The translations under genes were made by a program, and so were the position numbers. The notes beneath the pieces were generated by a model that was not told where the DNA came from, made no database searches, and worked only from the letters and a program-made list of their open reading frames with translations. A stretch of DNA of 64,000 nucleotides from Agreia sp. VKM Ac-1783 (GTDB lineage Bacteria > Actinomycetota > Actinomycetes > Actinomycetales > Microbacteriaceae): the NCBI RefSeq assembly GCF_900177765.1, contig NZ_FXWI01000003.1:858720-922719 (forward strand), given 5' to 3'. The first letter of the stretch is position 1, and each line of letters starts with the position of its first letter. Positions 43,999-51,781 of this stretch are shown one piece after another.

Positions 43999-44241
43999 GT
44001 GGTGCCGAAAGAGACGAACGACGCCGAGTCCGCGCTGCCCGCGCTCCCGGTTCGTCGAACGGGTCGACGCCGGGTGACGACGGATGCCGTGGCCGGCTCA
44101 GACCCGACGCCTCAGCGAGCCGATGGCTCGGCCGTCGAGAAGGCTGACGAAGACACGGATGCCTCGTGGGGCGATCCCGCCCCGCGCGGCAGCGACAAGA
44201 ACGACGACAGGCTGAAGCTCGAGAAGCCGCCGCACTGGTGA
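43999..44241 (+). CDS. Small conserved actinobacterial protein
   Basis: An 80-aa hydrophilic, disordered-looking protein ending in DDRLKLEKPPHW. That ending is conserved among small actinobacterial proteins of unknown role. GTG start at 43999 or 44002, a few bases after the helicase-like gene, so likely co-transcribed. A 6-bp hairpin (GGCCGC/GCGGTC) follows at 44250. Confidence 0.65.
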   Translation: MVPKETNDAESALPALPVRRTGRRRVTTDAVAGSDPTPQRADGSAVEKADEDTDASWGDPAPRGSDKNDDRLKLEKPPHW

Positions 44242-44263
44242 GTGGGCGAGGCCGCTAGAGCGG

Positions 44264-44698
44264 TCAGGCGCTGGGGTGTGTCGGGCCCGAGGGCGACGTC
44301 TGCTGCTTGGCGAGCAGGTCGCGGATCTCGGTGAGCAGCTCCGCCTCGGTCGGGGGAGTCTCGACCGTGTCCTGGGGAGTCGGCTGCTGCTTCTTGATGA
44401 AGGCGACCTTCTTGAGATGGTTGATCGGCAGCACGAAGACGAAGTAGACGACCACGGCGACGATCAGGAACTGGATGATCGCGGCGAGAACCGTGCCCAG
44501 CTCGATAGTGCCCTTGCCGACGCTGATGGGGAACGCTCCGACGAGGCTGTCCGCGCCGCCGACAGCACCCAGCACGGGAGTGATGACGTTCTCTACTATC
44601 GACGTCACGACCGCGCTGAACGCAGCTCCGATGACCACGGCGACCGCCAGGTCGATGACGTTTCCACGGAGTACGAACTCCTTGAATCCCTTGAGCAC
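44264..44698 (-). CDS. mscL: Large-conductance mechanosensitive channel MscL
   Basis: A 144-aa MscL: the N-terminal helix and TM1 (FKEFVLRGNVIDLAVAVVIG), periplasmic loop, TM2 (FLIVAVVVYFVFVLPINHL) and a charged cytoplasmic bundle (AELLTEIRDLL). It opens on membrane tension to release osmolytes in osmotic downshock. All landmarks and length agree with the family. Confidence 0.96.
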   Translation of the reverse strand: MLKGFKEFVLRGNVIDLAVAVVIGAAFSAVVTSIVENVITPVLGAVGGADSLVGAFPISVGKGTIELGTVLAAIIQFLIVAVVVYFVFVLPINHLKKVAFIKKQQPTPQDTVETPPTEAELLTEIRDLLAKQQTSPSGPTHPSA

Positions 44699-44717
44699 GG
44701 TGTATCCCTTCGCTTCT

Positions 44718-45077
44718 CTACTTGGCTGAACTGCTGGATGCGGCCGGCGTCGACGATCCGCTCGAGGAACCAGAGCCGCTGGTGCTGCCCGAGCTCGACG
44801 AGGTCGACGGCGCCGCGGGCGTGGAGGACGACGACGAGTCGCCCGATCCGCTCGTCTTGCCGGTGCTGCTCGAGCTGCTCGAGCCGCCCGACTTGTCGCC
44901 CGCGCGCGAATCGGTGCGGTAGAAGCCCGATCCGTTGAACGTCACACCGACCGCGCTGAAGACCTTGCGGAGCTTTCCTCCGCAGACGGGGCACACCGTG
45001 AGGGAGTCGTCGGTGAACGCCTGATGGATGTCGAAGGCGTTGGTGCACTCGGTGCAGCGGTACGAATAGGTGGGCAC
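44718..45077 (-). CDS. FmdB-family zinc-ribbon protein
   Basis: A 119-aa protein. The N-terminal zinc ribbon MPTYSYRCTECTNAFD ... CPVCGGKLRKVF is the FmdB pattern (two CxxC). The C-terminal 60 residues are a low-complexity Ser/Gly tail. FmdB proteins are linked to amidase/formamidase regulation in one organism, but most are uncharacterised. Precedes mscL on the same strand. Confidence 0.9.
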   Translation of the reverse strand: MPTYSYRCTECTNAFDIHQAFTDDSLTVCPVCGGKLRKVFSAVGVTFNGSGFYRTDSRAGDKSGGSSSSSSTGKTSGSGDSSSSSTPAAPSTSSSSGSTSGSGSSSGSSTPAASSSSAK

Positions 45078-45126
45078 GGAAGAAGACTCCTTGAAAACGG
45101 TGGAACGGCGTGCCGAACGGCGCGGG

Positions 45127-45705
45127 TTAGAACGTGTGGATCTGCGTGGGGGTGATCACTCCGTCGACGGGCTGATCGTGGATCTCGCGAGGCACGCTCT
45201 CGAGCAGTTCGTCATCGAAAATCAGTGCGTAGACGGGAGGACACTTCTGCATGCTTCCCAACGTCTTGTCAAAGTATCCCCGACCCCAGCCCAGCCTGAC
45301 CCCGGATGCGTCGACGGCGGCAGCCGGAACGATGATGAGATCGACGTCGTTGATGATCATCGGGCCGAGAATCTCGCCGACGGGTTCGGGCATGCCGAAC
45401 AGCCCTTCGGCCTCGGATTCGCCGTCGCCCTGGGTCCAATCGAGCAGACCGTCCTCCCTGGCGATGGGGAAGAGGGTGCGGATGCCCTTCGCCTGAGCCC
45501 AATTGAGGAAGTCGCGGGTGTTCGGCTCGTGGGTGGCCGACAGGTAGCACGAGATGAAGCCGGCGCCAGTGTCGGTGACCAGCTTCTGCAGGTTGCGAGT
45601 GAAGCCCTCGGTGGCGGATGCCCGCTCGACGGACGTCCGCGTTCGACGCCGCTCTCGAAGCTCGGCTCGGAGTGCGCGTTTGATATTGCTCGGGTCGGTG
45701 ACCAT
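45127..45705 (-). CDS. 5-formyltetrahydrofolate cyclo-ligase
   Basis: A 192-aa enzyme that converts 5-formyl-THF to 5,10-methenyl-THF with ATP. Family motifs: N-terminal basic helix (KRALRAELRERRR), SCYLSATHEPNT, and the substrate loop LGWGRGYFDK, with the C-terminal DQPVDGVITP. Divergent from galU; the shared 85-bp region is AT-rich for this genome and probably holds both promoters. Confidence 0.93.
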   Translation of the reverse strand: MVTDPSNIKRALRAELRERRRTRTSVERASATEGFTRNLQKLVTDTGAGFISCYLSATHEPNTRDFLNWAQAKGIRTLFPIAREDGLLDWTQGDGESEAEGLFGMPEPVGEILGPMIINDVDLIIVPAAAVDASGVRLGWGRGYFDKTLGSMQKCPPVYALIFDDELLESVPREIHDQPVDGVITPTQIHTF

Positions 45706-45790
45706 TTAAGTGATTTTAGTTGCATGGATGTATCGGCCGTGTTTCGCAATCCGGCGCATCGACCTTTCGGCATTGGATAGCCTTGGCTCC

Positions 45791-46681
45791 ATGGGGACAC
45801 AGATCACAAAAGCCGTCATTCCTGCAGCCGGACTGGGAACTCGCTTCCTGCCCGCCACGAAGGCACTTCCAAAAGAAATGCTGCCGGTCGTCGACAAGCC
45901 GGCCATCCAGTACGTCGTCGAGGAGGCCGTGAAGGCCGGGCTCGACGACATCCTGGTTGTCACGGGCCGCAATAAGCACGCGCTGGCCAACCACTTCGAC
46001 CGCGTCACCGAGCTCGAGGCCACCCTCGAGTCGAAGGGTGACGGCAACAAGCTGCGCATGGTCAACGAGGCCACCGCGCTCGCCGAGATGCACTACGTGC
46101 GCCAGGGCGATCCACGGGGGCTGGGTCACGCCGTTCTGCGCGCCCGCATGCACGTCGGTCATCAGCCGTTCGCCGTTCTCCTCGGTGACGACCTCATCGA
46201 CGCGCGCGACGAACTGCTCACCCGCATGATCGAGGTGGCCGAGACGCGCACCACGACCGTCGTCGCCCTCCTCGAGGTCGACCCTTCGGTCGTGCACATG
46301 TACGGCGTCGCGTCCGTCGAAGAGACCGACGAAGACGACGTGGTTCGGGTGACCGGCCTCGTCGAGAAGCCGTCTGCCGAGGACGCGCCGTCGAACTACG
46401 CCGTGATCGGGCGCTATGTCTTGCAGCCCGAGGTGTTCGAGGTACTCGAGAAGACTGAGCCGGGCAAGGGCAACGAGATCCAGCTCACCGACGCGCTCGA
46501 GACCCTCGCCGCCGACACCTCGATCGCCGGCGGGGTCTACGGCGTCGTCTTCCGCGGACGTCGTTACGACACGGGCGACAAGCTCGACTACATCAAGGCC
46601 ATCATCCAGTTGGCGAGCGACCGCGACGACCTCGGCGGCGACCTGCGCCCCTGGCTCAAGGAGTACGCCAAGGGCCTCTAG
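45791..46681 (+). CDS. galU: UTP-glucose-1-phosphate uridylyltransferase
   Basis: A 296-aa GalU: nucleotide-binding PAAGLGTRFLPATKALPKEM, IQYVVEEAVKAGLDDI, the GLGHAVLRAR loop, and VEKPSAEDAPSNYAVIGRYV. It makes UDP-glucose for cell-wall and polysaccharide synthesis. ATG 45791 chosen: the conserved TKAVIPAAG follows after four residues. Full length. Confidence 0.95.
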   Translation: MGTQITKAVIPAAGLGTRFLPATKALPKEMLPVVDKPAIQYVVEEAVKAGLDDILVVTGRNKHALANHFDRVTELEATLESKGDGNKLRMVNEATALAEMHYVRQGDPRGLGHAVLRARMHVGHQPFAVLLGDDLIDARDELLTRMIEVAETRTTTVVALLEVDPSVVHMYGVASVEETDEDDVVRVTGLVEKPSAEDAPSNYAVIGRYVLQPEVFEVLEKTEPGKGNEIQLTDALETLAADTSIAGGVYGVVFRGRRYDTGDKLDYIKAIIQLASDRDDLGGDLRPWLKEYAKGL

Positions 46682-46731
46682 AGGCCTCTGTCGTTCGACC
46701 ACCATTTCAGAAGGAATGACTGTCACCGCCG

Positions 46732-47385
46732 ATGTTTGTTCCCACCCTGTCCGACGGACCGATCGTCATTCGCCCCATTCGGGTGCGGGATGCGCGAGCG
46801 CTCGAACGCGAGCTCATGGAGAACCGCACCTGGCTGCGCAAGTGGGAGGCGACTAACCCGCACGGGCCGATGTCGTTCGATACGAGGGCGAGCATCCGGT
46901 CTCTGCAGAGCAACGCGCGAGCCGGCTATGGACTGCCTTTCTTGATCGAATACAACGGCGAGCTGGCGGGCCAGCTGAACGTGTCGTCGATCAGCTACGG
47001 CTCCGTGTCGTCTGCGAGCATCGGCTACTGGGTCTCTGAACGGTTCGCGGGCAAGAACATCACTCCGACGGCGGTCGCCCTGGCCTCCGACTACTCGTTC
47101 TTCCAGGTCGGCCTCCACCGCATCGAGATCTGCATACGACCCGAGAACTCACCGAGCCTGCGTGTCGTCGAGAAGCTGGGTTACCGCTACGAGGGACTCC
47201 GTCGGAGGTTCATCCACATCAACGGCGACTGGCGTGATCACTTCTGCTTCGCCCTGGTCGCCGAAGAGCTTCCCGTCGGAGTGCTGCGTCGGTGGAAGAA
47301 CGGCCAGGTTCCCGCCGGCGAAGGCTCCGTTCCTCTCGTCGATCGCGAGGCGGCGCAACACGCCATCGAGACGATTCCTCGCTGA
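46732..47385 (+). CDS. GNAT-family N-acetyltransferase (RimJ-like)
   Basis: A 217-aa acetyltransferase: PIVIRPIRVRDARALE at the start, IGYWVSERFAGKNITPTAV and the C-terminal RIEICIRPENSPSLRVVEKLG, which is the RimJ/RimL acetyl-CoA site. Acceptor is probably a protein N-terminus, by family. Follows galU by 50 bp, perhaps in one transcript. Confidence 0.9.
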   Translation: MFVPTLSDGPIVIRPIRVRDARALERELMENRTWLRKWEATNPHGPMSFDTRASIRSLQSNARAGYGLPFLIEYNGELAGQLNVSSISYGSVSSASIGYWVSERFAGKNITPTAVALASDYSFFQVGLHRIEICIRPENSPSLRVVEKLGYRYEGLRRRFIHINGDWRDHFCFALVAEELPVGVLRRWKNGQVPAGEGSVPLVDREAAQHAIETIPR

Positions 47386-47468
47386 CCCAGTGCGAATTGC
47401 CTCACGAGTGTTCGCGACACACGCAGGCAGACGCCCTCAACGGGCCCTCGCTCTCATACCGTAGAGCC

Positions 47469-48359
47469 ATGACAACGGACTGGCTGGGCGGAGGCCTCAT
47501 CATCGCCGTCGCAGCTGGGCTGTGGCTGATCTACTTCATGCCGACCTGGTCTCGGCGACGAGAATTCCTGGCGACAGAACGCAATGCGGTACGACTGCAG
47601 CAGACGCTGCGCATCCTCGCCGAGACGAGCGAGGTTCCCGACGAGATCCGGGTGGCCACGACCGCCCGCAGCGTGGCTGAGCAGCAGCGCTATCTGCGGC
47701 AGGTGTCGCAAGACGCCACCCCCGTGGCCGTTCTCATCGCAGCCCGTATCAAGCGTTCGCGCGCGGTGACCAGCGCCATCTTCCTCCTCTCGGTGTCGGT
47801 CGCCCTTCTCGCCGGTTTCCAGATCACTCTCGCCGGCGCGTGGGTGGTCGTGGCCATCGGAGCGTCTGTCGCGTCTCTCTGCCTGGTCATGCTGGGCAAG
47901 CTCGCGCAGGCGGGCCGCAGTCTTCGCCTTCCTGCTCCGCGCCTCACCGTGCACGACCAGACCCTCGTCGATCACGGAGGATCCTTCCTCGACGCTGAGC
48001 CCGCGCCTGTTGTAGAGCCGGTCGTTCCGAGCGAGTGGACACCGATCCCGCTTCCCAAGCCCCTCTATGCCGCCCGTGTATCGGCTCCCGGTCTCGCGAC
48101 GGCGTTGCCCTCCGTAGCTCGCGAGGTGTCGCTCGAGGTCGAGGCCGACCTCCGTCGGGCCGCAGCGGATGCCGAAAACGCCCTGCGCGCTGCAGCGTCC
48201 GCCGGGCCCACGGTCGCACCCATCGAGCTTCCGCTCGCCCCCGCCGAGCCGGTGGCACCTCGCCCGCCCAGCCGTTTCGCATCCATGGGTATCGTCGACA
48301 CCGTCGACGGTTCTCGCCTCGACCTCGATGAGGTTCTTGCTCGTCGCCGAGCGGGCTGA
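47469..48359 (+). CDS. Membrane-anchored conserved hypothetical protein
   Basis: A 296-aa protein with one N-terminal membrane segment (GGLIIAVAAGLWLIYFMPTW), a basic helical stretch and a central pair of hydrophobic segments (about residues 98-140). A long Pro/Ala-rich cytoplasmic region ends FASMGIVDTVDGSRLDLDEVLARRRAG. It is a lineage-conserved protein near galU and the tRNA. ATG 47469 begins the signal-anchor; no function known. Confidence 0.75.
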   Translation: MTTDWLGGGLIIAVAAGLWLIYFMPTWSRRREFLATERNAVRLQQTLRILAETSEVPDEIRVATTARSVAEQQRYLRQVSQDATPVAVLIAARIKRSRAVTSAIFLLSVSVALLAGFQITLAGAWVVVAIGASVASLCLVMLGKLAQAGRSLRLPAPRLTVHDQTLVDHGGSFLDAEPAPVVEPVVPSEWTPIPLPKPLYAARVSAPGLATALPSVAREVSLEVEADLRRAAADAENALRAAASAGPTVAPIELPLAPAEPVAPRPPSRFASMGIVDTVDGSRLDLDEVLARRRAG

Positions 48360-48417
48360 GCACCTCGTTCGGTTCGGAGTCGCTGCCGCGGTCGTGATAG
48401 TCTTCCAAGGCAGTTCC

Positions 48418-48493
48418 GGGGCATTGGCGCAGTTGGTAGCGCGCTTCGTTCGCATCGAAGAGGTCAGGAGTTCGAATCTCCTATGCTCCACCA
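48418..48493 (+). tRNA. tRNA-Ala (anticodon CGC)
   Basis: A 76-nt cloverleaf with encoded CCA. Acceptor GGGGCAT pairs with ATGCTCC, including G3-U70, the identity element of alanine tRNAs. D-arm GCGC/GCGC, anticodon stem CTTCG/CGAAG with loop TTCGCAT, T-arm AGGAG-TTCGAAT-CTCCT. It reads GCG codons. Confidence 0.96.
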
Positions 48494-48502
48494 GAACAGC
48501 AC

Positions 48503-48536
48503 AAAGAAGCCCCGGTCTTATGACCGGGGCTTCTTT
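48503..48536. terminator. Strong intrinsic terminator after tRNA-Ala
   Basis: AAAGAAGCCCCGGTC-TTAT-GACCGGGGCTTCTTT: a perfect 15-bp stem with T-rich end. Symmetric, so it can stop transcripts from both strands. It also contains the stop codon of the decayed M20 peptidase tail on the minus strand. Confidence 0.93.
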
Positions 48537-48727
48537 GCTTCTCTGGGCACGTCTCCGAGTTCCGTCCAGAGATGAGCGATCGTCGCGGCTCCCGAGAGGA
48601 GCATGTCGACATCGATGCTCTCGTCGCTGGAGTGCCAGTGATCTTCGGGCAGCCCGGTGCCCACGAAGAGAACGGGTGCGTCGATGCTTCTCGCGAGAAA
48701 ATCCTGACTGAATCGGTCTTCTCGGAA
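48518..48727 (-). pseudogene. C-terminal remnant of an M20-family metallopeptidase
   Basis: Reading the minus strand between the hypothetical protein gene and the terminator gives 69 codons ending at a TAA in the hairpin. They contain VLFVGTGLPEDHWHSS, DESIDVDMLLSGAATIAHLW and TELGDV. This is the end of an M20 dipeptidase (the closing zinc-site His lies in HWHSSDE). An in-frame TGA comes immediately before, and the remaining 380 or so residues of such an enzyme are missing. The rest was evidently deleted, with the break lying just after the neighbouring gene's stop codon. Confidence 0.75.
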
Positions 48728-48738
48728 TCACGCATGGA

Positions 48739-49065
48739 TCAGGAGGGATTGGTGGGGTCGCCGTGGGAGGTCGGGTTGATGGCCGGGGCCGTCGTGGTGG
48801 CGGGGCTCACGGTCGACGATGTCGAGGCCGCAGGAACCTCGGGATGATCCGTATGGACTCGACCGCTCGGCGTCGCCCCGTTCTGTAGCGCCTCGAGGCG
48901 CTGACCGAGAACCAGCTGCACGGGCAGCCGATCGCCGTGTTCTGTCTCGTAGTCGATCAACCGCTGCACCTGATCGACATCTAACGGCGCGATGCGGGCC
49001 GCGATATGGCCGAGGGGAAGGTGATCGTAGTCGGGGAGAGGGAGGTCTGCGTGTTCAGTCGTCAT
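48739..49065 (-). CDS. Small hypothetical protein
   Basis: A 108-aa protein. The N-terminal half (LPDYDHLPLGHIAARIAPLD, VQRLIDYETEHGDRLPV) is an ordered helical domain; the tail is Thr/Pro/Ser-rich and disordered. Proteins like this are common in actinobacteria and of unknown function. Directly upstream of the M20 remnant on the same strand, so both were once co-transcribed. Confidence 0.75.
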   Translation of the reverse strand: MTTEHADLPLPDYDHLPLGHIAARIAPLDVDQVQRLIDYETEHGDRLPVQLVLGQRLEALQNGATPSGRVHTDHPEVPAASTSSTVSPATTTAPAINPTSHGDPTNPS

Positions 49066-49098
49066 AGTGAGTGCTCCGTCGTTGTCGATGAAGGGGTG

Positions 49099-50274
49099 TC
49101 AGTTTCCGGGAACCGGGGGACCTGTTCGCCAGCGCAAAATTGCGGCGGCACTGGCTTCGTTGGGCAGGGCAACCGCGTCCTGACCGTCGGGAACGCTGAA
49201 GGAATCGGTGAAGAGCACCCGGGCATCGGTGAGGAGAGCCGCGCGGCATAGGGCCAGTTGAGTCGGGACTGATCCGAGGATCGTCGCCCCCAGAGCCTCT
49301 TCCGGCGCCGACGCGATCCACGGCTCCGCATCGAGAGCCAGCGCCTGACGTTCTCGGAGTCTGTCGGAGTCGACGATGAGAGTGTCGACCTGCCCCGCCG
49401 CCAAAGCCAGAACGATGCCGCCGAAATTCAGCTCGACGAGGTTGTCGCCCCGACCGTCGTGGAGCGACAGGCGATCGAGAACGACCTGTTTGTCGTCGGC
49501 GAGGATGCGCTCGATCTCGGCGCTGACCCGGTCGGGAAGGGCGGAATCACTCGATCCGTCAGCTCGTGTGTTCGTCGGCTCGACGGAGAGAATCGCGCGA
49601 CTGGCCTCCGACAGCTCCTGCTCAAGAAGCTGACGCGCACGAATATCTCCCGCCACGACGAGGAGTCGCGGTGCGTGGACTCGGACGATCTCGTCGATCG
49701 TGCTCGCCAACTCGGACTGGGTCTGCCGCCAGATCTCCTCCGCATGGTTCTGCATGTGGTCATGTCGCCACCCACCGCCCTTGATCTTGTGGAGGGTGTC
49801 GGTACGCCCCTGAACATGGTCCTCCGATTCCACGACGCGAGAACCCGCGCGGAACAGCTGTACCTCTCCACCATCTCTGGCCGTTTCGACGGTCAGATAG
49901 GTGAAATCGAGGGGCTGCGCCTTGAGAAGCGGCACCAGATCCGGCAGCGGCCCGTACGACGTGATCTCGGGTTCGACGGCCAATCCGGCGAGCACCTCTT
50001 CGACGATGACGACACCGTCGCGCACCAGGATGAAGAGACAGAAGGGGCTCGGACCCGTTGCCGCCGTCGCCAGCACGTCGGCGACACAATCCAGGTCCCT
50101 CTGAGGCGATCCTGCGAGAGCGAGGCGATCGAGGACCGAGGTGCGGCGTTCATCCTGCACTCCGGGCGGGTCGGCCGTGTCGACCGACATGTCGAGGTAG
50201 ACCTGCGTGTAGTCGGCATGGTCTCGATAGATGCGGGCGAGTGCGGAACTCGTCATCGTGTCCGTGTCAGACAT
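49099..50274 (-). CDS. baeRF family (Rv2629/Balon-like) protein
   Basis: A 391-aa protein of the bacterial-archaeal eRF1-like (baeRF) family, as in M. tuberculosis Rv2629. IKGGGWRHDHMQNHAEE resembles the GG-containing loop of eRF1/Pelota-type factors, and the LLVVAGDIRARQLL and ADDKQVVLDRL segments fit the middle and last domains. Related Balon proteins bind idle ribosomes during hibernation; that role here is inference. GGAGG before ATG 50274 decides the start, excluding a longer frame up to 50418. Confidence 0.8.
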   Translation of the reverse strand: MSDTDTMTSSALARIYRDHADYTQVYLDMSVDTADPPGVQDERRTSVLDRLALAGSPQRDLDCVADVLATAATGPSPFCLFILVRDGVVIVEEVLAGLAVEPEITSYGPLPDLVPLLKAQPLDFTYLTVETARDGGEVQLFRAGSRVVESEDHVQGRTDTLHKIKGGGWRHDHMQNHAEEIWRQTQSELASTIDEIVRVHAPRLLVVAGDIRARQLLEQELSEASRAILSVEPTNTRADGSSDSALPDRVSAEIERILADDKQVVLDRLSLHDGRGDNLVELNFGGIVLALAAGQVDTLIVDSDRLRERQALALDAEPWIASAPEEALGATILGSVPTQLALCRAALLTDARVLFTDSFSVPDGQDAVALPNEASAAAILRWRTGPPVPGN

Positions 50275-50395
50275 ATGAACCTCCAGTGGATCCTCCGTCT
50301 CTTCATCCTGATCTTTTTCGCGAAAATCACACACGGGGATTGACTCGTTTAGACGACCCGGGCTAACGCGACCACAGCGGAGGTAGCGTGGAGAA

Positions 50396-51781
50396 ATGAC
50401 GCGTCCACTCATCTCCACAGTCGGTCAGCTCAAGGCTTCGGGCCACGAGCAGAAGTCCCTTCGAATCGAAATCCGCGACAATCTTCTGGCGGCTCTTCGC
50501 GAAGGTCGCGACCCCTGGCCGGGCCTGCACGGATTCGAGGCCACGGTCATCCCTCAGCTCGAGCGAGCTTTGATCGCGGGGCACGACATCGTGCTCCTCG
50601 GCGAACGCGGGCAGGGCAAGACCAGACTGCTGCGCACGATGGTCGGACTGCTCGACGAGTGGTCGCCCGTGATCGACGGATCCGAGCTGGGGGAGCATCC
50701 GTTCGACCCCATCACCAGCCAGAGCGTGCGTCGTGCGCACGAACTCGGCGACGACCTGCCGGTGTCGTGGCGAACCCGCGAGGAGCGTTACGCGGAGAAG
50801 CTCGCCACCCCCGACACCTCCGTCGCCGACCTCATCGGTGACGTCGACCCCATGAAGGTTGCCGAGGGCCGCAGCCTCGGAGACCCGGAGACGATCCACT
50901 TCGGTCTGATTCCCCGGAGCCATCGCGGAATCGTCGCCATCAACGAACTGCCCGACCTCGCCGAGCGAATCCAGGTGGCCATGCTCAATGTCATGGAGGA
51001 GCGCGACATCCAGATTCGCGGCTACGTGCTGCGTCTGCCCCTCGACGTGCTCGTGGTCGCCAGTGCCAACCCCGAGGACTACACGAACCGCGGTCGCATC
51101 ATCACGCCCTTGAAAGACCGCTTCGGCGCCGAGATCCGAACCCACTATCCGCTCGAGCTCGCCGACGAGGTGTCGATCATCCGCCAGGAGGCGGACCTCG
51201 TGGCCGAGGTGCCCGACTACCTCGTCGAAATCCTCGCCCGCTTCACTCGCGCGTTGCGCGAATCGCCGTCGGTCGATCAGCGCAGCGGCGTGAGCGCGCG
51301 CTTCGCGATCGCCGGAGCGGAGACGATCGCCGCGGCGGCCATCCATCGCGCAACCCGGCAGGGCGAACCGGATGCCGTGGCCCGGCCCGTCGATCTCGAA
51401 ACGGCCGTCGACGTGCTCGGCGGCAAGATCGAATTCGAGTCTGGCGAGGAGGGTCGAGAGGATGAGATCCTCGACCATCTGCTACGGCGCGCTACGGCGG
51501 AGACGGTGAACGGATATTTCAGAGGTCTCGACTTCAGAGCACTGGTGAACGCCGTCGAAGAGGGTGCCGTCGTCACGACGGGTGAGCAGGTTCCGGCGCG
51601 CGGGTTCCTAGCCGGGCTTCCCAGGCTGGGCGAGTCCGAGCTCTACGACCAGATCGCCGACAGGCTCGATGCCCGCAGCGACGGCCAGCGGGCGGGCGCC
51701 ATCGAACTCGCTCTCGAGGGGCTCTTCCTCGACCGGCGCATCAGCAAGGCATCGGGCGGAGGCGAAACGATCTATGGCTAG
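50396..51781 (+). CDS. MoxR/ChlI-type AAA+ ATPase
   Basis: A 461-aa AAA+ ATPase: Walker A LLGERGQGKTRLLRTM, Walker B-like VAINELPDLAERIQ (Asn-Glu instead of Asp-Glu), and sensor/Arg region SANPEDYTNRGRIITPLKDRFG. It resembles magnesium-chelatase ChlI and MoxR. With the VWA protein coded next (8-bp overlap) it probably forms a chaperone pair for metal insertion or protein maturation. No target is visible nearby. Confidence 0.85.
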   Translation: MTRPLISTVGQLKASGHEQKSLRIEIRDNLLAALREGRDPWPGLHGFEATVIPQLERALIAGHDIVLLGERGQGKTRLLRTMVGLLDEWSPVIDGSELGEHPFDPITSQSVRRAHELGDDLPVSWRTREERYAEKLATPDTSVADLIGDVDPMKVAEGRSLGDPETIHFGLIPRSHRGIVAINELPDLAERIQVAMLNVMEERDIQIRGYVLRLPLDVLVVASANPEDYTNRGRIITPLKDRFGAEIRTHYPLELADEVSIIRQEADLVAEVPDYLVEILARFTRALRESPSVDQRSGVSARFAIAGAETIAAAAIHRATRQGEPDAVARPVDLETAVDVLGGKIEFESGEEGREDEILDHLLRRATAETVNGYFRGLDFRALVNAVEEGAVVTTGEQVPARGFLAGLPRLGESELYDQIADRLDARSDGQRAGAIELALEGLFLDRRISKASGGGETIYG

